NCBI RefSeq assembly: GCF_900108945.1
Contig: NZ_FNYE01000007.1
Location: 124,001-188,000, forward strand
DNA: 64,000 bases
Direction: 5' to 3'
Origin: Paraburkholderia diazotrophica
GTDB lineage: Bacteria > Pseudomonadota > Gammaproteobacteria > Burkholderiales > Burkholderiaceae
Shown here: in pieces, positions 8,202 through 16,613 of the stretch
Position numbering within the stretch: position 1 is the first letter of the stretch
How the letters are laid out: each line of letters begins with the position of its first letter
Notes under the pieces: model-generated
The model's database searches: none
What the model saw: the letters and a program-made list of their open reading frames with translations, nothing else
What the model was told of the DNA's origin: nothing
Translations under genes and position numbers: made by a program

Positions 8202-9530
8202 ATGTCCATGCCCAAGATCCGGTCGTTAAGAAATCAGCTCGTGCTCGCCTTGTGTGTGCTGGTGAGCATCGTCGGCGTGGTGCAGGGCGTCAGTTCATAT
8301 CAATTGTCCAAGGCGGGCATGAGCGCGCTGCTCGACCTGCGACTCGAACAGGCGGCGACGCGCCTCTATAGCAGCGGTCTTGCCGAGTCGCTGCCCGCGA
8401 TACCCGCGCGGGGTTCGCAGCCCGAGCGCGATATCGTCGTCACCGTCTGGAAAGACGACATCGAAACGCCCTACCGTTCGACGGAACCCGCGCTTGCGTT
8501 GCCGCGCGATGCTGAAGCGGGCTTTCTGACGACGGACGTCGGCGGTGAGAGCTGGCGCATCTACACGCTGCGAGAGCCGGGCATGGTCGTCCAGGTCGCG
8601 CAGCGCTCGCGCGTGCGGCATGAGCTGGCGCAGGCTCGCTCGATCAACACGCTCTGGCCGATGATCGTGCTCGTGCCGCTCGTGTGGCTCGCCGTGCTGC
8701 TGGTCGTGCGGCGCGCGCTGCGCCGTCTGACGCGTCTCGGCGCCCAGGTGCAGGCGATCGACATGACGCATTTCGAGCAGCTGTCGACATCGGGCGTGCC
8801 GACCGAAATACGCCCCTTCATTGTTTCGATCAACAAGATGTTCGAGCGTCTCGCTCAATCGATCGAAGGCGAAAGAAAGTTCATCTCCGATGCCGCGCAC
8901 GAGTTGCGCACGCCGCTCACCGCGTTGCAGTTGCAGGCCGACAATCTGCAGCCACATATCGCGCCCGGAAATCAGGCGCGTTTTCGCGAGCTGCAAAGCG
9001 GGATACGGCGCAGCGGCAGACTGATCGCTCAACTGCTGCGGCTCGCACGCGCCGATGCGGCGCTGCAGCCCGATACGCTGACGCGCGTCGACGTGACGAA
9101 AGTGGTCGTCGATGCCGTGGCCGAAGTGCTGCCGATTGCAATGAAGCGCGGCATCGATATCGGCGCCGACGAAATGGCGAGCGCGCATGTGCGCGCAAAC
9201 GAAGCCGACATCGGCATTGCGCTGCGCAACCTCGTGAGCAATGCGATCCGCTACACGCCAGATGGCGGCAAAGTCGATCTGAGCGTGCACGCGCGCGATG
9301 GCATGGTGTGGATCGAAGTGGTGGACACGGGGCCAGGCATCGACGAGGCGCTGCTGCCGCGCGTGTTCGACCGCTTCTTTCGCGCGAATGCGCAGATAGA
9401 AGGCAGCGGACTGGGGCTGTCGATCGTGCAGGCAATCGTGAACCGCTATGGCGGCGCGGCGAACTTGCGCAATCGTACGGATGGACAGTCGGGCATCGTC
9501 GCTTCGATCGGATTCGACGCCGTGCCCTGA
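8202..9530 (+). CDS. Sensor histidine kinase, QseC/TctE-like
   Basis: A 442-residue membrane kinase. Transmembrane helices lie near residues 9-31 and 149-170 and flank a periplasmic sensor of about 115 residues. A HAMP-like linker follows, then the phosphoacceptor box DAAHELRTPLTAL with His233, the N box (LRNLVSNAIRYTP), DTGPGIDEALL, and GSGLGLSIVQAIV. The HAMP region and short sensor fit QseC-type kinases that pair with OmpR-family regulators. Its likely partner is the response regulator at 9941. Unusually the kinase gene comes first, and a strong terminator separates the two. The ligand is unknown. Confidence 0.95.
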   Translation: MSMPKIRSLRNQLVLALCVLVSIVGVVQGVSSYQLSKAGMSALLDLRLEQAATRLYSSGLAESLPAIPARGSQPERDIVVTVWKDDIETPYRSTEPALALPRDAEAGFLTTDVGGESWRIYTLREPGMVVQVAQRSRVRHELAQARSINTLWPMIVLVPLVWLAVLLVVRRALRRLTRLGAQVQAIDMTHFEQLSTSGVPTEIRPFIVSINKMFERLAQSIEGERKFISDAAHELRTPLTALQLQADNLQPHIAPGNQARFRELQSGIRRSGRLIAQLLRLARADAALQPDTLTRVDVTKVVVDAVAEVLPIAMKRGIDIGADEMASAHVRANEADIGIALRNLVSNAIRYTPDGGKVDLSVHARDGMVWIEVVDTGPGIDEALLPRVFDRFFRANAQIEGSGLGLSIVQAIVNRYGGAANLRNRTDGQSGIVASIGFDAVP

Positions 9531-9659
9531 GCGTTTGCGCTCACGCGCGGGGCTCATTCGCATTTGCTCATCGTTTGCTAACTTTACGCGCCCATGATGG
9601 AACCGTTGGAGCAGGCCCCTCTGGTTCTGGCATGGCGACCAGCGCGCCAGGATCTTTCT

Positions 9660-9688
9660 GCCGACTGCGCGAGCGGTCGGCTTTTTTT
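9660..9688 (+). terminator. Intrinsic terminator after the histidine kinase
   Basis: CCGACTGC and GCGGTCGG (9661-9668 with 9673-9680, one T-G pair, loop GCGA), closed by an outer G-C pair, are followed directly by seven T. This is the strongest intrinsic terminator in the window and ends the kinase transcript about 130 bp after its stop codon. Confidence 0.85.
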
Positions 9689-9734
9689 CGCCTTCACCAC
9701 CGCGGAAACCTGCGCGACGTCTGGTGTATCAACG

Positions 9735-9774
9735 CAAGCAAACGACGCAGGCGAACGACGCAAGCCAAACGACG
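9735..9774. repeat. Three 13-14 bp direct repeats
   Basis: Three consecutive units of the type CAAGCAAACGACG (13, 13 and 14 bp) lie between the kinase terminator and the response-regulator start, about 165 bp upstream of its ATG. The shared core is AACGACG. They may be binding sites for a regulator of the response-regulator gene or a simple local duplication. Confidence 0.45.
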
Positions 9775-9940
9775 GAAACAACTCGGCTATCATGCGTTGT
9801 GGCCGATGTGCGATAGCGGGTTCGCACCGGCGGGCTACGGCCTGGAATCACAATTCGCCGCCTGGGCGCGAGTCGCCCCGCCGCGAACGGTCCTCGCGCC
9901 GCAGCCAACGACAACGCTTCGTTGCTGTGGATACGACATC

Positions 9941-10615
9941 ATGCGAGTGCTACTGGTTGAAGACGATCTGCAGATCGGCCAGAGTCTGTTGCGCGCGCTT
10001 CAGGACGCCGATTACAGCGTCGACTGGGTACGCGACGGCAAGGCGGGCAGCGCGGCCATCGCGGCCGCCGAATACACGGTCGTCCTGCTCGATCTCGGCT
10101 TGCCCGGCATGGGCGGCATCGAATTGCTAAAGTCGGCGCGCGCGGCGGGCAACACGGTGCCTGTGCTGATCCTCACCGCGCGCGACGATCTCGAGGCACG
10201 CGTTCAAGGCCTCGACGTGGGCGCCGACGACTACATGCTCAAACCCTTCGACGTTCCCGAACTGCTCGCGCGCATCCGCGCCGTGCTGCGCCGCAAGGCG
10301 GGCTATGCATCGTCGCGGCTCGGCGACGACGCGCTGAGCCTCGATCTCGACAAGCGCACGCTGTGCTGCAACGGCGTGTCGTCGGTGCTGTCGGCGCGCG
10401 AGTTCGCGCTGATGCTCGCGTTCCTCGAACGGCCCGGCACGATCCTGTCGCGCGATCAGCTCGAAGACAAGTTGTACGGCTGGGGCAAGGAAGTCGAGAG
10501 CAACGCCGTCGATGTGCTCATCCATTCCGTGCGCAAGAAGTTCGGCCAGTCGGTGATCCGCAACGTGCGCGGGCTCGGCTGGACAGTCATGCTCGGCGAT
10601 ACGCCGAAGACCTGA
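9941..10615 (+). CDS. OmpR/PhoB-family response regulator, QseB-like
   Basis: A 224-residue protein from the ATG at 9941; the frame is open far upstream but overlaps the kinase gene there. The receiver domain has the acidic pair in LLVEDDLQIG, phosphoacceptor Asp51 (VVLLDLGLPG), and Lys101 in YMLKPFD. The C-terminal winged helix includes LSAREFALMLAFLERPG and VLIHSVRKKFG, with the VRGLGWTV end typical of OmpR DNA-binding domains. It probably receives phosphate from the kinase at 8202. Its transcript starts after the terminator, so the two may be regulated separately. Confidence 0.97.
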   Translation: MRVLLVEDDLQIGQSLLRALQDADYSVDWVRDGKAGSAAIAAAEYTVVLLDLGLPGMGGIELLKSARAAGNTVPVLILTARDDLEARVQGLDVGADDYMLKPFDVPELLARIRAVLRRKAGYASSRLGDDALSLDLDKRTLCCNGVSSVLSAREFALMLAFLERPGTILSRDQLEDKLYGWGKEVESNAVDVLIHSVRKKFGQSVIRNVRGLGWTVMLGDTPKT

Positions 10616-10645
10616 AGCCCGCCGGCGCATCACGGCACTTTCACG

Positions 10646-11941
10646 TCAGGCGCGCGCCGTTTCGACGGACGCGCCGCTCGCATGAACCGTATCGTCGATG
10701 GGGAAATGCAGCAGCGCCGCGAACAGTCCCGCCAGCGCCGTCGCGCCCCAGATCAGCGAATACGAGCCCGTCATGTCGAACACGAAGCCGCCGAGCCACG
10801 CGCCGAGAAACGAACCGAGCTGATGGCTCAGGAACACGACGCCGAACAGCGTCCCCAGATGCCGCGTGCCGAACACCTTTGCGATCAATCCGCTCGTCAG
10901 CGGCACCGTGCCGAGCCATGTGAGGCCCATCACGGCCGCGAACAGCACGACCGAGAGCGTCGATTTCGGCAGCAGGAAAAACGAGGCGATCGTCGCGCCG
11001 CGAATCAGGTACAGCCAGCCGAGCACGTGCTGCTGACGCAAGCGCCCGCCGAGCCAGCCGCATGCCCAGCTGCCCGCCATGTTGAAAAGCCCGATCAGCG
11101 CGAGCGCGGTGGCGCCGAGTCCCATCGGCATATGGCACAACGTGAGGTATCCGGGCAGATGCGTCGCGATGAATGCGAGCTGGAAACCGCACGTAAAGAA
11201 GCCGAGCGTCAACAGCCGGTAGCCGCGATGGCGCGTCGCGTGCGCGAGCGTCTCGCGCAGCGACGTCGCGGGCGCCGACACCGCTGCATGTGACGCCACT
11301 GCATGCGACATGTCCGCGCCTCGGCCCCGGCGATCGAGCACGATGCCGAGCGGCGCGGCGATCAGCATCAGAAACGCAAGCGCGAAGAGCGACGTCGATA
11401 CGCCCGACGTTTCGCGCAGCGTCTGCGCGAACGGCACCATCAGCACCTGCCCGAGCGAGCCGCCCGCGCTCGCGATGCCCATCGCCATGCTGCGCTGCTC
11501 GGCCGACGCGACGCGTCCGACGGACGTCAGCACGACGCCGAACGTCGTGCAGCTGACGCCGATGCCGACCAGCAGCCCGAGACCCGCAATGAGCGCGAGC
11601 CCCGACGGCGCGCCCGCTGCGAGCGCGAGGCCTGCCGCGAACGTGGTGGCGCCGAACGCGACGACGGGGGCCGCGCCGTAGCGGTCGGCGGCCGCGCCCG
11701 CGAACGGCTGCGCGAAGCCCCAGACGAGATTGTGCAGCGCGATCGCGAAGGCGATCAGCGTGACGGGCAGGCCGCGGTCATACGAAAACGGCCCGATAAA
11801 GAGGCCGAACGTCTGCCGGATGCCCATCGCGGCGCTCAGGATCAGCGCGGCGGCGACGATCACATGGAACGTCGGGTTCTTCAGGGTTGTTGCCAGAGTT
11901 GTTGAATGAGTTGTTGCATGAGCGGGTTTGGCCGTCGACAT
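10646..11941 (-). CDS. MFS transporter
   Basis: A 431-residue membrane protein from the ATG at 11941 (GAGGAGG upstream); the frame extends to 12028 without a ribosome site. It has twelve hydrophobic helices, with the loop-2 motif region FAGAAADRYGAAPV between helices 2 and 3 and a repeat in the second half (LGGRLRQQHVLG). The overall style (IRQTFGLFIGPF at the start) is that of the OFA/NNP-like or cyanate/monocarboxylate-type MFS. The substrate cannot be assigned. A LysR regulator lies upstream on the same strand and may control it. The gene converges on the response regulator with a 30-bp gap. Confidence 0.93.
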   Translation of the reverse strand: MSTAKPAHATTHSTTLATTLKNPTFHVIVAAALILSAAMGIRQTFGLFIGPFSYDRGLPVTLIAFAIALHNLVWGFAQPFAGAAADRYGAAPVVAFGATTFAAGLALAAGAPSGLALIAGLGLLVGIGVSCTTFGVVLTSVGRVASAEQRSMAMGIASAGGSLGQVLMVPFAQTLRETSGVSTSLFALAFLMLIAAPLGIVLDRRGRGADMSHAVASHAAVSAPATSLRETLAHATRHRGYRLLTLGFFTCGFQLAFIATHLPGYLTLCHMPMGLGATALALIGLFNMAGSWACGWLGGRLRQQHVLGWLYLIRGATIASFFLLPKSTLSVVLFAAVMGLTWLGTVPLTSGLIAKVFGTRHLGTLFGVVFLSHQLGSFLGAWLGGFVFDMTGSYSLIWGATALAGLFAALLHFPIDDTVHASGASVETARA

Positions 11942-12080
11942 GGTTCGTTTCCTCCTCGCGGCCATCGTCGCAGCAGCGCGGCCACGCGACAAACGAAAAG
12001 TTTTCGGCGACAGATGAACAGAATTCACTCATGGCGAACGACCCCGCCAGCGTTGAGAGCGTCGCAAAGAGCCAATCGTG

Positions 12081-13025
12081 CTAACGCGACGCGGCAACCG
12101 CGGACGCGGGCGTTTCGTCGACGGGATGCTGATCGTCGAACGCCTGCGCTTCTTTAAGCAGCCAGCGCTTGAACGCCTGCAGATCGGGCCGCTCGTCGGC
12201 GCCCTCGGCGCGGACGAGCCAGTACGCGGTCTTCGCTTCGACGGTCGGCGCGGCGGCTTCGACGAGCGTGCCCGCATCGAGCTCGCGGTTCACCAGCGGC
12301 CGGCGGCCGATCGCGACGCCCATGCCTGTCGACGCCGCTTCGAGCGCGAGCTGGATCGTGTCGAAGCGCAGGCCGGGCGATGCGTCGACGTCGGCGATGC
12401 CGGCGCCGTCCAGCCATGCCTGCCAGTCCTCGCTCGCGGTATCGACGTGAATCAGCGTCGCGCGGCGCAGATCGACATGGCCGTGCGCATCGACGAGCGT
12501 CGCGCGATAGGCCGTGCTGCAAACGGGCACGAGCCGCTCGCCGAACAGCCGGCTCCAGTCGCTGCCCGGAACAGGGCCACGGCTCAGTCGGATGCCGAAG
12601 TCGAAGCCGTCGATGGGAAAGCCGACCTGGCGCCGCGATGTGTCGACGGACACGTCGATGCCCGGCCAGCGCGCGCGAAAGTCGTGCAGGCGCGGCACGA
12701 GCCAGCGGACGGCGAGCGTCGGCGCGCAGCTCACGGAGATCGTCGGGTGCGTGCGGCTGTCGGGCAGCCGCTGCGTCCCGAGCGCGATCAGCGAGAACGC
12801 TTCGGCGATGTACGGAAAATACAGCTCGCCTGCGGGCGTCAGCGACAGCTTGCGCGGCTCGCGCACGAAGAGGGCGACGCCAAGCGTTTCTTCGAGCGCG
12901 ACGATGCCGTGGCTGACGGCGCTTGGCGTCACGTTGAGTTCGGCGGCCGCGAGCTTGAAACTGCCGTGCCGCGCCGCCGACTCGAAGAAACGCAGCGAGT
13001 TCAGCGGAGGCAGGCGAAGCGGCAT
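12081..13025 (-). CDS. LysR-family transcriptional regulator, GcvA-like
   Basis: A 314-residue regulator. The N-terminal winged helix (PPLNSLRFFESAARHGSFKL, then ELNVTPSAVSHGIVALEETL) has the GcvA-type opening. The effector domain includes SCAPTLAVRWLVPRLHDF and ALEAASTGMGVAIGRRPL, characteristic of GcvA/AmpR-like LysR proteins. AAGGA precedes the ATG. The gene lies 139 bp upstream of the MFS gene on the same strand, so the transporter is a plausible target or operon partner, although LysR targets are more often divergent. No inducer can be inferred. Confidence 0.95.
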   Translation of the reverse strand: MPLRLPPLNSLRFFESAARHGSFKLAAAELNVTPSAVSHGIVALEETLGVALFVREPRKLSLTPAGELYFPYIAEAFSLIALGTQRLPDSRTHPTISVSCAPTLAVRWLVPRLHDFRARWPGIDVSVDTSRRQVGFPIDGFDFGIRLSRGPVPGSDWSRLFGERLVPVCSTAYRATLVDAHGHVDLRRATLIHVDTASEDWQAWLDGAGIADVDASPGLRFDTIQLALEAASTGMGVAIGRRPLVNRELDAGTLVEAAAPTVEAKTAYWLVRAEGADERPDLQAFKRWLLKEAQAFDDQHPVDETPASAVAASR

Positions 13026-13124
13026 GACACGTCCTTCTGTCGTGATGGTTGACGTCGGCGCCTATCGACCGATGGCACAGATAAGGCGGATAAGGCGCGG
13101 CCCGTTCGCGTGCCGCTCATAAGC

Positions 13125-13358
13125 TCACGGGCAGCAGGTGCAGCCGCGATGCCGCATGCCGTAGCCGCCCTCGCCATCGGACGCGGCGCTGCCCGACGCC
13201 GACGCCGACGAGCCGCCGAGCAGCGCGGGCGCGCCGATCCGCACGCGCTCGGCGGGGCTCCCGCAACGGGGACAGTCGGCTGCTTCGTCGCGCTGCGCGA
13301 TACGCCGCACTGCTTCAAACGCGCCACAGTCGGCGCACTCATAGTCGTACACAGGCAT
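13125..13358 (-). CDS. FmdB-family zinc ribbon protein
   Basis: A 77-residue protein starting MPVYDYECADCGAFEAVRR, with the second CxxC in DCPRCGSPAERVRI; together these form a four-cysteine zinc ribbon. The tail ends GCTCCP, with three more cysteines. The ATG at 13358 has AGGAG at the correct distance; a GTG one codon upstream is too close. FmdB proteins are often linked to amidase operons as putative regulators, but no amidase gene is here. It lies 99 bp upstream of the LysR start on the same strand. Confidence 0.9.
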   Translation of the reverse strand: MPVYDYECADCGAFEAVRRIAQRDEAADCPRCGSPAERVRIGAPALLGGSSASASGSAASDGEGGYGMRHRGCTCCP

Positions 13359-13453
13359 CACTTGCTCCTACGAATCCCGTCATCGTACCGTGTCCGCCGC
13401 GCCTGTGTGAACTCCGCGTTTTGCGCCCCGCATGCGGTCGGCACGAGGCCGAG

Positions 13454-13486
13454 GCGACATCGATGCGACATCGATGCGACGTCAAT
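13454..13486. repeat. Three 11-bp tandem repeats
   Basis: Units GCGACATCGAT, GCGACATCGAT and GCGACGTCAAT are directly adjacent. The 11-bp period is about one DNA turn. They lie about 80 bp upstream of the SLATT-type gene. A similar triplet, resembling this one in reverse complement, occurs at 16080-16112. Confidence 0.5.
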
Positions 13487-13564
13487 GCATGCGCAGCGCG
13501 CAAGGACCATGCCGCAGCGCACGATGCTATGCTGGACTTTCCTTGTCGAAGAAAGGCGGCAGGC

Positions 13565-14128
13565 ATGACGATGGTCGATACGCAAGCGAAAGCCGGTTCG
13601 GACGCGCAGGCCGAGTACAGGCCGCCCGTCAACGAAGACGAGCTGCTGCTGAAATGGATACGCCGCGCGCGCGAATCGCAGAAGAGCCATTACGACATGG
13701 CCGATCTGCTGGCCGCGCGGAACCGCCTGTTCGGCATCGGCGTGACGGCCGTTTCGGCGGTGGTCGGCACGACGGTTTTTCTGTCGCTGGTGGCGTCGGC
13801 GGACTCGCCTTGGGCGCGGCTCGTGGTCGGCATGGTGAGCATTGCGGCGGCCGTGTCGGCGGCGTTGCAGACGTTCATGCGCTACGCAGAACGGGCCGAA
13901 GAACATCGCTCGGCGGGCGCGCGTTATGGCGCCGTGCGGCGCCAGCTGGAAGCGATCTACGCCGGCGATCCCGGCTCGCGCGACGGCCTCTATGTGAGCG
14001 CGGTCCGCGAGACGCTCGACAGGCTCGCGGAAGATTCGCCGAGCGTGCCGCCGCGAGTGTTCAGACGCACGCAGGAAACATTGCGCGTCGCAGCGGCGCA
14101 AAGCCGCCACGAAGGACGTTGGGAATGA
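13565..14128 (+). CDS. SLATT-type two-helix membrane protein
   Basis: A 187-residue protein from the ATG at 13565 (AAAGG upstream); the frame opens earlier but has no coding character there. The pattern is a cytosolic N-terminus with LLLKWIRRARESQKSHYDM, then two membrane helices (GIGVTAVSAVVGTTVFLSLV and LVVGMVSIAAAVSAALQTF), then a long C-terminal helix (YAERAEEHRSAGARYGAVRR). This matches the SLATT/DUF4231 class of predicted pore-forming effectors. Many SLATT proteins sit beside nucleotide-second-messenger synthases in defence islands. None is here, so this is a solitary member of unknown role. Confidence 0.83.
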   Translation: MTMVDTQAKAGSDAQAEYRPPVNEDELLLKWIRRARESQKSHYDMADLLAARNRLFGIGVTAVSAVVGTTVFLSLVASADSPWARLVVGMVSIAAAVSAALQTFMRYAERAEEHRSAGARYGAVRRQLEAIYAGDPGSRDGLYVSAVRETLDRLAEDSPSVPPRVFRRTQETLRVAAAQSRHEGRWE

Positions 14129-14181
14129 ATGCCGTCGACGCGCAGCCCACAATGCAGGCGCGCAAAGGCCACGCGCCGGCG

Positions 14182-15135
14182 CTACGCCCCCAGACGCGCC
14201 CCTGATGCACCGTTGCTGCCAGTGGGACGCTGCATCGGCGTCAACGACGGCGTGAGCGTGCCGTCGCCTTCGGCATCGCTGCCGAACAGGCGGCAAACCT
14301 CGCTCGGGCTGCCACATGCGCGCAGACGCTCGCGAAAGTGCTGATCGCAAAAGCGCTGCGCGACGTCGGCGAGCAGGTTCAGGTGCGTCGTGTTCGCGCC
14401 TTCGGGCACGAGCAGCGCGATGACGTCGCTGACGGCCTTCGCATCGGGCGCGTCGAAGTCGAACGGCACGGCGGGGCGCACATACACGACGACCGCGTTG
14501 CGCAGGCCCGCGATCTGGGTGTGCGGCACGGCCACGCCTTGTCCGAGACCCGTCGAGCCCAGTGCTTCGCGCGCGTCCAGTCCCGCGACCACTTCATCCG
14601 CCCGTACGCCGTAGCGCGTTTCGCAAAGCTCGCCGAGCCGTGCGAAGAGTGCGGCGCGATCCGCGATGCTCGCATCGAGCAGCACGTTGCCGGGATTCAG
14701 CAGACGGTCGAGCGACTCGACGTCGTCGCTGGCGGGCTGCCTTGCTGCACGCAGCGCGTTGGCCGCGTGCGTCCAGGACGTCGCGCGCAACAGATCGCGC
14801 CAGCCGTCCGTCGGCGTTTCGGGAATCTCGAACAGGTGGCCGAATTGCGCGGCGGGTGCGATGCGCGTCACCTGCGCGATGGCGCCGTTGACGGCGTCCT
14901 TCGGCAGATACAGCGACAGTTGCACGCGATCGGTATGCGGCAATGTCGCGATACGGATCGTCCAGGGCTGGCCCGCGCAGTCGCGGGTGAGCGCGCGCCG
15001 CAAGGGCGTGACGTGCTGTGCGTCGAGCGTCACGCGCATCATCACGCTGCGCCCGGCCGCGTGCCGCCGCACAGCATCCGCACGGACGCGATGGACGCCG
15101 AAAATCGCGCGCAGAATGGCACTTGTCTTCGTCAT
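14182..15135 (-). CDS. PTS IIA-like protein with an extra N-terminal domain
   Basis: A 317-residue protein. The C-terminal half, about residues 140-285, is a PTS EIIA type-2 fold: NVLLDASIADRAALFARL, then the phosphorylatable His in GQGVAVPHTQIAGLRNAV, and ALLVPEGANTTHLNLLADVA. The first 130 residues are not recognised. They contain two strand-rich segments (MRVTLDAQHVTPLRRAL, WTIRIATLPHTDRVQLSLY) suggesting a small separate domain. No transporter IIB/IIC gene is nearby, so a regulatory role like that of PtsN is more likely than sugar uptake. GGAGAGA precedes the ATG. Confidence 0.85.
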   Translation of the reverse strand: MTKTSAILRAIFGVHRVRADAVRRHAAGRSVMMRVTLDAQHVTPLRRALTRDCAGQPWTIRIATLPHTDRVQLSLYLPKDAVNGAIAQVTRIAPAAQFGHLFEIPETPTDGWRDLLRATSWTHAANALRAARQPASDDVESLDRLLNPGNVLLDASIADRAALFARLGELCETRYGVRADEVVAGLDAREALGSTGLGQGVAVPHTQIAGLRNAVVVYVRPAVPFDFDAPDAKAVSDVIALLVPEGANTTHLNLLADVAQRFCDQHFRERLRACGSPSEVCRLFGSDAEGDGTLTPSLTPMQRPTGSNGASGARLGA

Positions 15136-15473
15136 GCCGTCTCTCCAGACCTCGACACGATCACTAGCGTAGCGCGATCTGCATTAAAGCCGAATAAAAA
15201 AGTCGCGAGTGGCGCGCTCGCGGAATGCGGGGTTCCGCACTGCGCGCCAACTGGCGCGAAACGATGATCACGCTCGGGCAATGTGCAGCCATGGCGGCTT
15301 TCGATGGCGCGCAATTCAGGTGCCCGAGCAGGTGTGCCAGGTGCAGTTGTCCCATGCAGTTGCCAGATGGAACTCCGGCGATGCATTCAGTGTCATCAGC
15401 TAGGGCCGTCCTCTGCCAACGCAAGGACAGTGCCGCCGTCGCGACAAAATTCGGACTTACAAGGGAGAAAACA
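15136..15473. other. Divergent intergenic region
   Basis: About 340 bp between the leftward PTS-like gene and the rightward lipoprotein gene. The stretch near 15180-15205 is AT-rich and could hold the PTS-side promoter. A frame open from 15225 into the lipoprotein gene is Cys-rich and not gene-like. Nothing else is supported. Confidence 0.4.
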
Positions 15474-16064
15474 ATGCGCCGTCGCCGATTCCTCGCCATG
15501 ACCACTGCCGCAGTCGCCACGAGCGGCCTGTCGCTTGCGGGCTGCACGACCACGGGGCCGTCGTCGGACGCGACGCCTGAAGCGAACGCGGGCAAGCGCC
15601 AGTCGATCGACGCCGACGTCAACGCGACGCTCACGCGTCTTTTCAACACGATCGGCGGCTCGCGAGAACTCGCCGACAAGGCGCGCGGCATTCTCGTGTT
15701 TCCTTCGGTGATCTCGGCGGGCTTCTGGTTCGGCGGACAGTACGGGCAGGGCGCGCTGCGCGTCGGCGGACAGACGTCGGGCTACTACAGCATCACGGCG
15801 GCGTCGTTCGGCTTGCAGATCGGCGCGCAGTCGAAGGCGATCATCATGCTGTTCATGACGGACGACGCGCTCAACGGCTTCACGCACAGCCAGGGCTGGG
15901 CAGCGGGCGTCGATGCGACCGTCGCGGTGCTGAAGGTCGGCGCGAACGGCAACGTCGATACATCGACGGCAACGAGCCCCGTCGAAGCCTTCGTGCTGAC
16001 GAATGGCGGATTGATGGCGGGCGTGTCGCTCGAAGGCTCGAAGATTTCCCGTCTGATCATCTGA
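15474..16064 (+). CDS. Ysc84-domain lipoprotein
   Basis: A 196-residue lipoprotein from the ATG at 15474 with AAGGGAG upstream. The N-terminus has several Arg (MRRRRFLAM, twin-arginine-like), then a hydrophobic stretch and a lipobox LAGC with the lipidated Cys near residue 23. The rest matches the Ysc84/DUF500 lipid-binding domain: ARGILVFPSVISAGFWFGGQ, YGQGALRV, SFGLQIGAQSKAIIMLFMTD and the final NGGLMAGVSLEGSKISRL. Similar lipoproteins are widespread in Burkholderia. A periplasm- or outer-membrane-attached role is inferred; the ligand is unknown. Confidence 0.9.
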   Translation: MRRRRFLAMTTAAVATSGLSLAGCTTTGPSSDATPEANAGKRQSIDADVNATLTRLFNTIGGSRELADKARGILVFPSVISAGFWFGGQYGQGALRVGGQTSGYYSITAASFGLQIGAQSKAIIMLFMTDDALNGFTHSQGWAAGVDATVAVLKVGANGNVDTSTATSPVEAFVLTNGGLMAGVSLEGSKISRLII

Positions 16065-16079
16065 TCGCTCAAGTGCAGC

Positions 16080-16112
16080 GTTGATGCCGCGTTGATGCCG
16101 CGTCGATGCGGC
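16080..16112. repeat. Three 11-bp tandem repeats
   Basis: Adjacent units GTTGATGCCGC, GTTGATGCCGC and GTCGATGCGGC follow the lipoprotein stop codon. The period matches the triplet at 13454-13486. Compared in reverse complement, the two consensus units share 8 of 11 bases. Confidence 0.5.
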
Positions 16113-16118
16113 GGACGT

Positions 16119-16158
16119 GCGGGCTGGCAACACGCGTAGCCGCGCGCTGCCAGCCCGC
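16119..16158. terminator. Bidirectional hairpin between convergent genes
   Basis: An 11-bp perfect inverted repeat GCGGGCTGGCA / TGCCAGCCCGC (16119-16129 and 16148-16158) with an 18-base loop lies midway between the lipoprotein stop and the end of the leftward Hsp20 operon. There is no long T-run on either side. Confidence 0.5.
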
Positions 16159-16193
16159 CGCGCAAATCTGATCTTCAGATCGCGCGCCTGGCC

Positions 16194-16601
16194 TCAGCCC
16201 ACCTTGACGTCGACACGGCGCGGCTTTGCCGCTTCATGACGCGGGATCGTCAGCTTGAGCACGCCGTCTTTCAGCGAGGCGTCGATCTTCGACGTATCGA
16301 AGTCTTCGCTGACCGTGAAGCGCCGCGAAAAGTAGGGCGCGCGCAGCTCCGCGTGCGACAGCGCGAGGTTCGGCGGCACGGGTACGACAGATTCGGCTTC
16401 GATAGTCAGATTGTCGTCGTGAACCTTCACCTCCAGCTTCTCTTTCGACACGCCCGGCAGATCGGCCAGCAGCGTGACGGTATGACTGTCTTCGAAGATG
16501 TCGACTGCCGGCGTCAGCGTGACGCGGCGCTGTGCTTCGTCCGATTCCGCGCGCGTCATCGCGCTCTGATCGCGTTGGGCGAGTTGCGTGTTGTCGTTCA
16601 T
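16194..16601 (-). CDS. Hsp20 small heat-shock protein (second gene)
   Basis: A 135-residue alpha-crystallin chaperone. The crystallin domain spans about residues 28-135: PAVDIFEDSHTVTLLADLPG, VSKEKLEVKVHDDNLTIEAE, and the conserved DASLKDGVLKLTIPRHE near the end. Unlike typical Hsp20 proteins it ends soon after the domain (KPRRVDVKVG), with no clear IxI tail. GAGGTGA gives the ribosome site. It lies 12 bp after the other Hsp20 gene, so both form one heat-shock operon and may co-assemble. Confidence 0.95.
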   Translation of the reverse strand: MNDNTQLAQRDQSAMTRAESDEAQRRVTLTPAVDIFEDSHTVTLLADLPGVSKEKLEVKVHDDNLTIEAESVVPVPPNLALSHAELRAPYFSRRFTVSEDFDTSKIDASLKDGVLKLTIPRHEAAKPRRVDVKVG

Positions 16602-16613
16602 GATGTCACCTCA

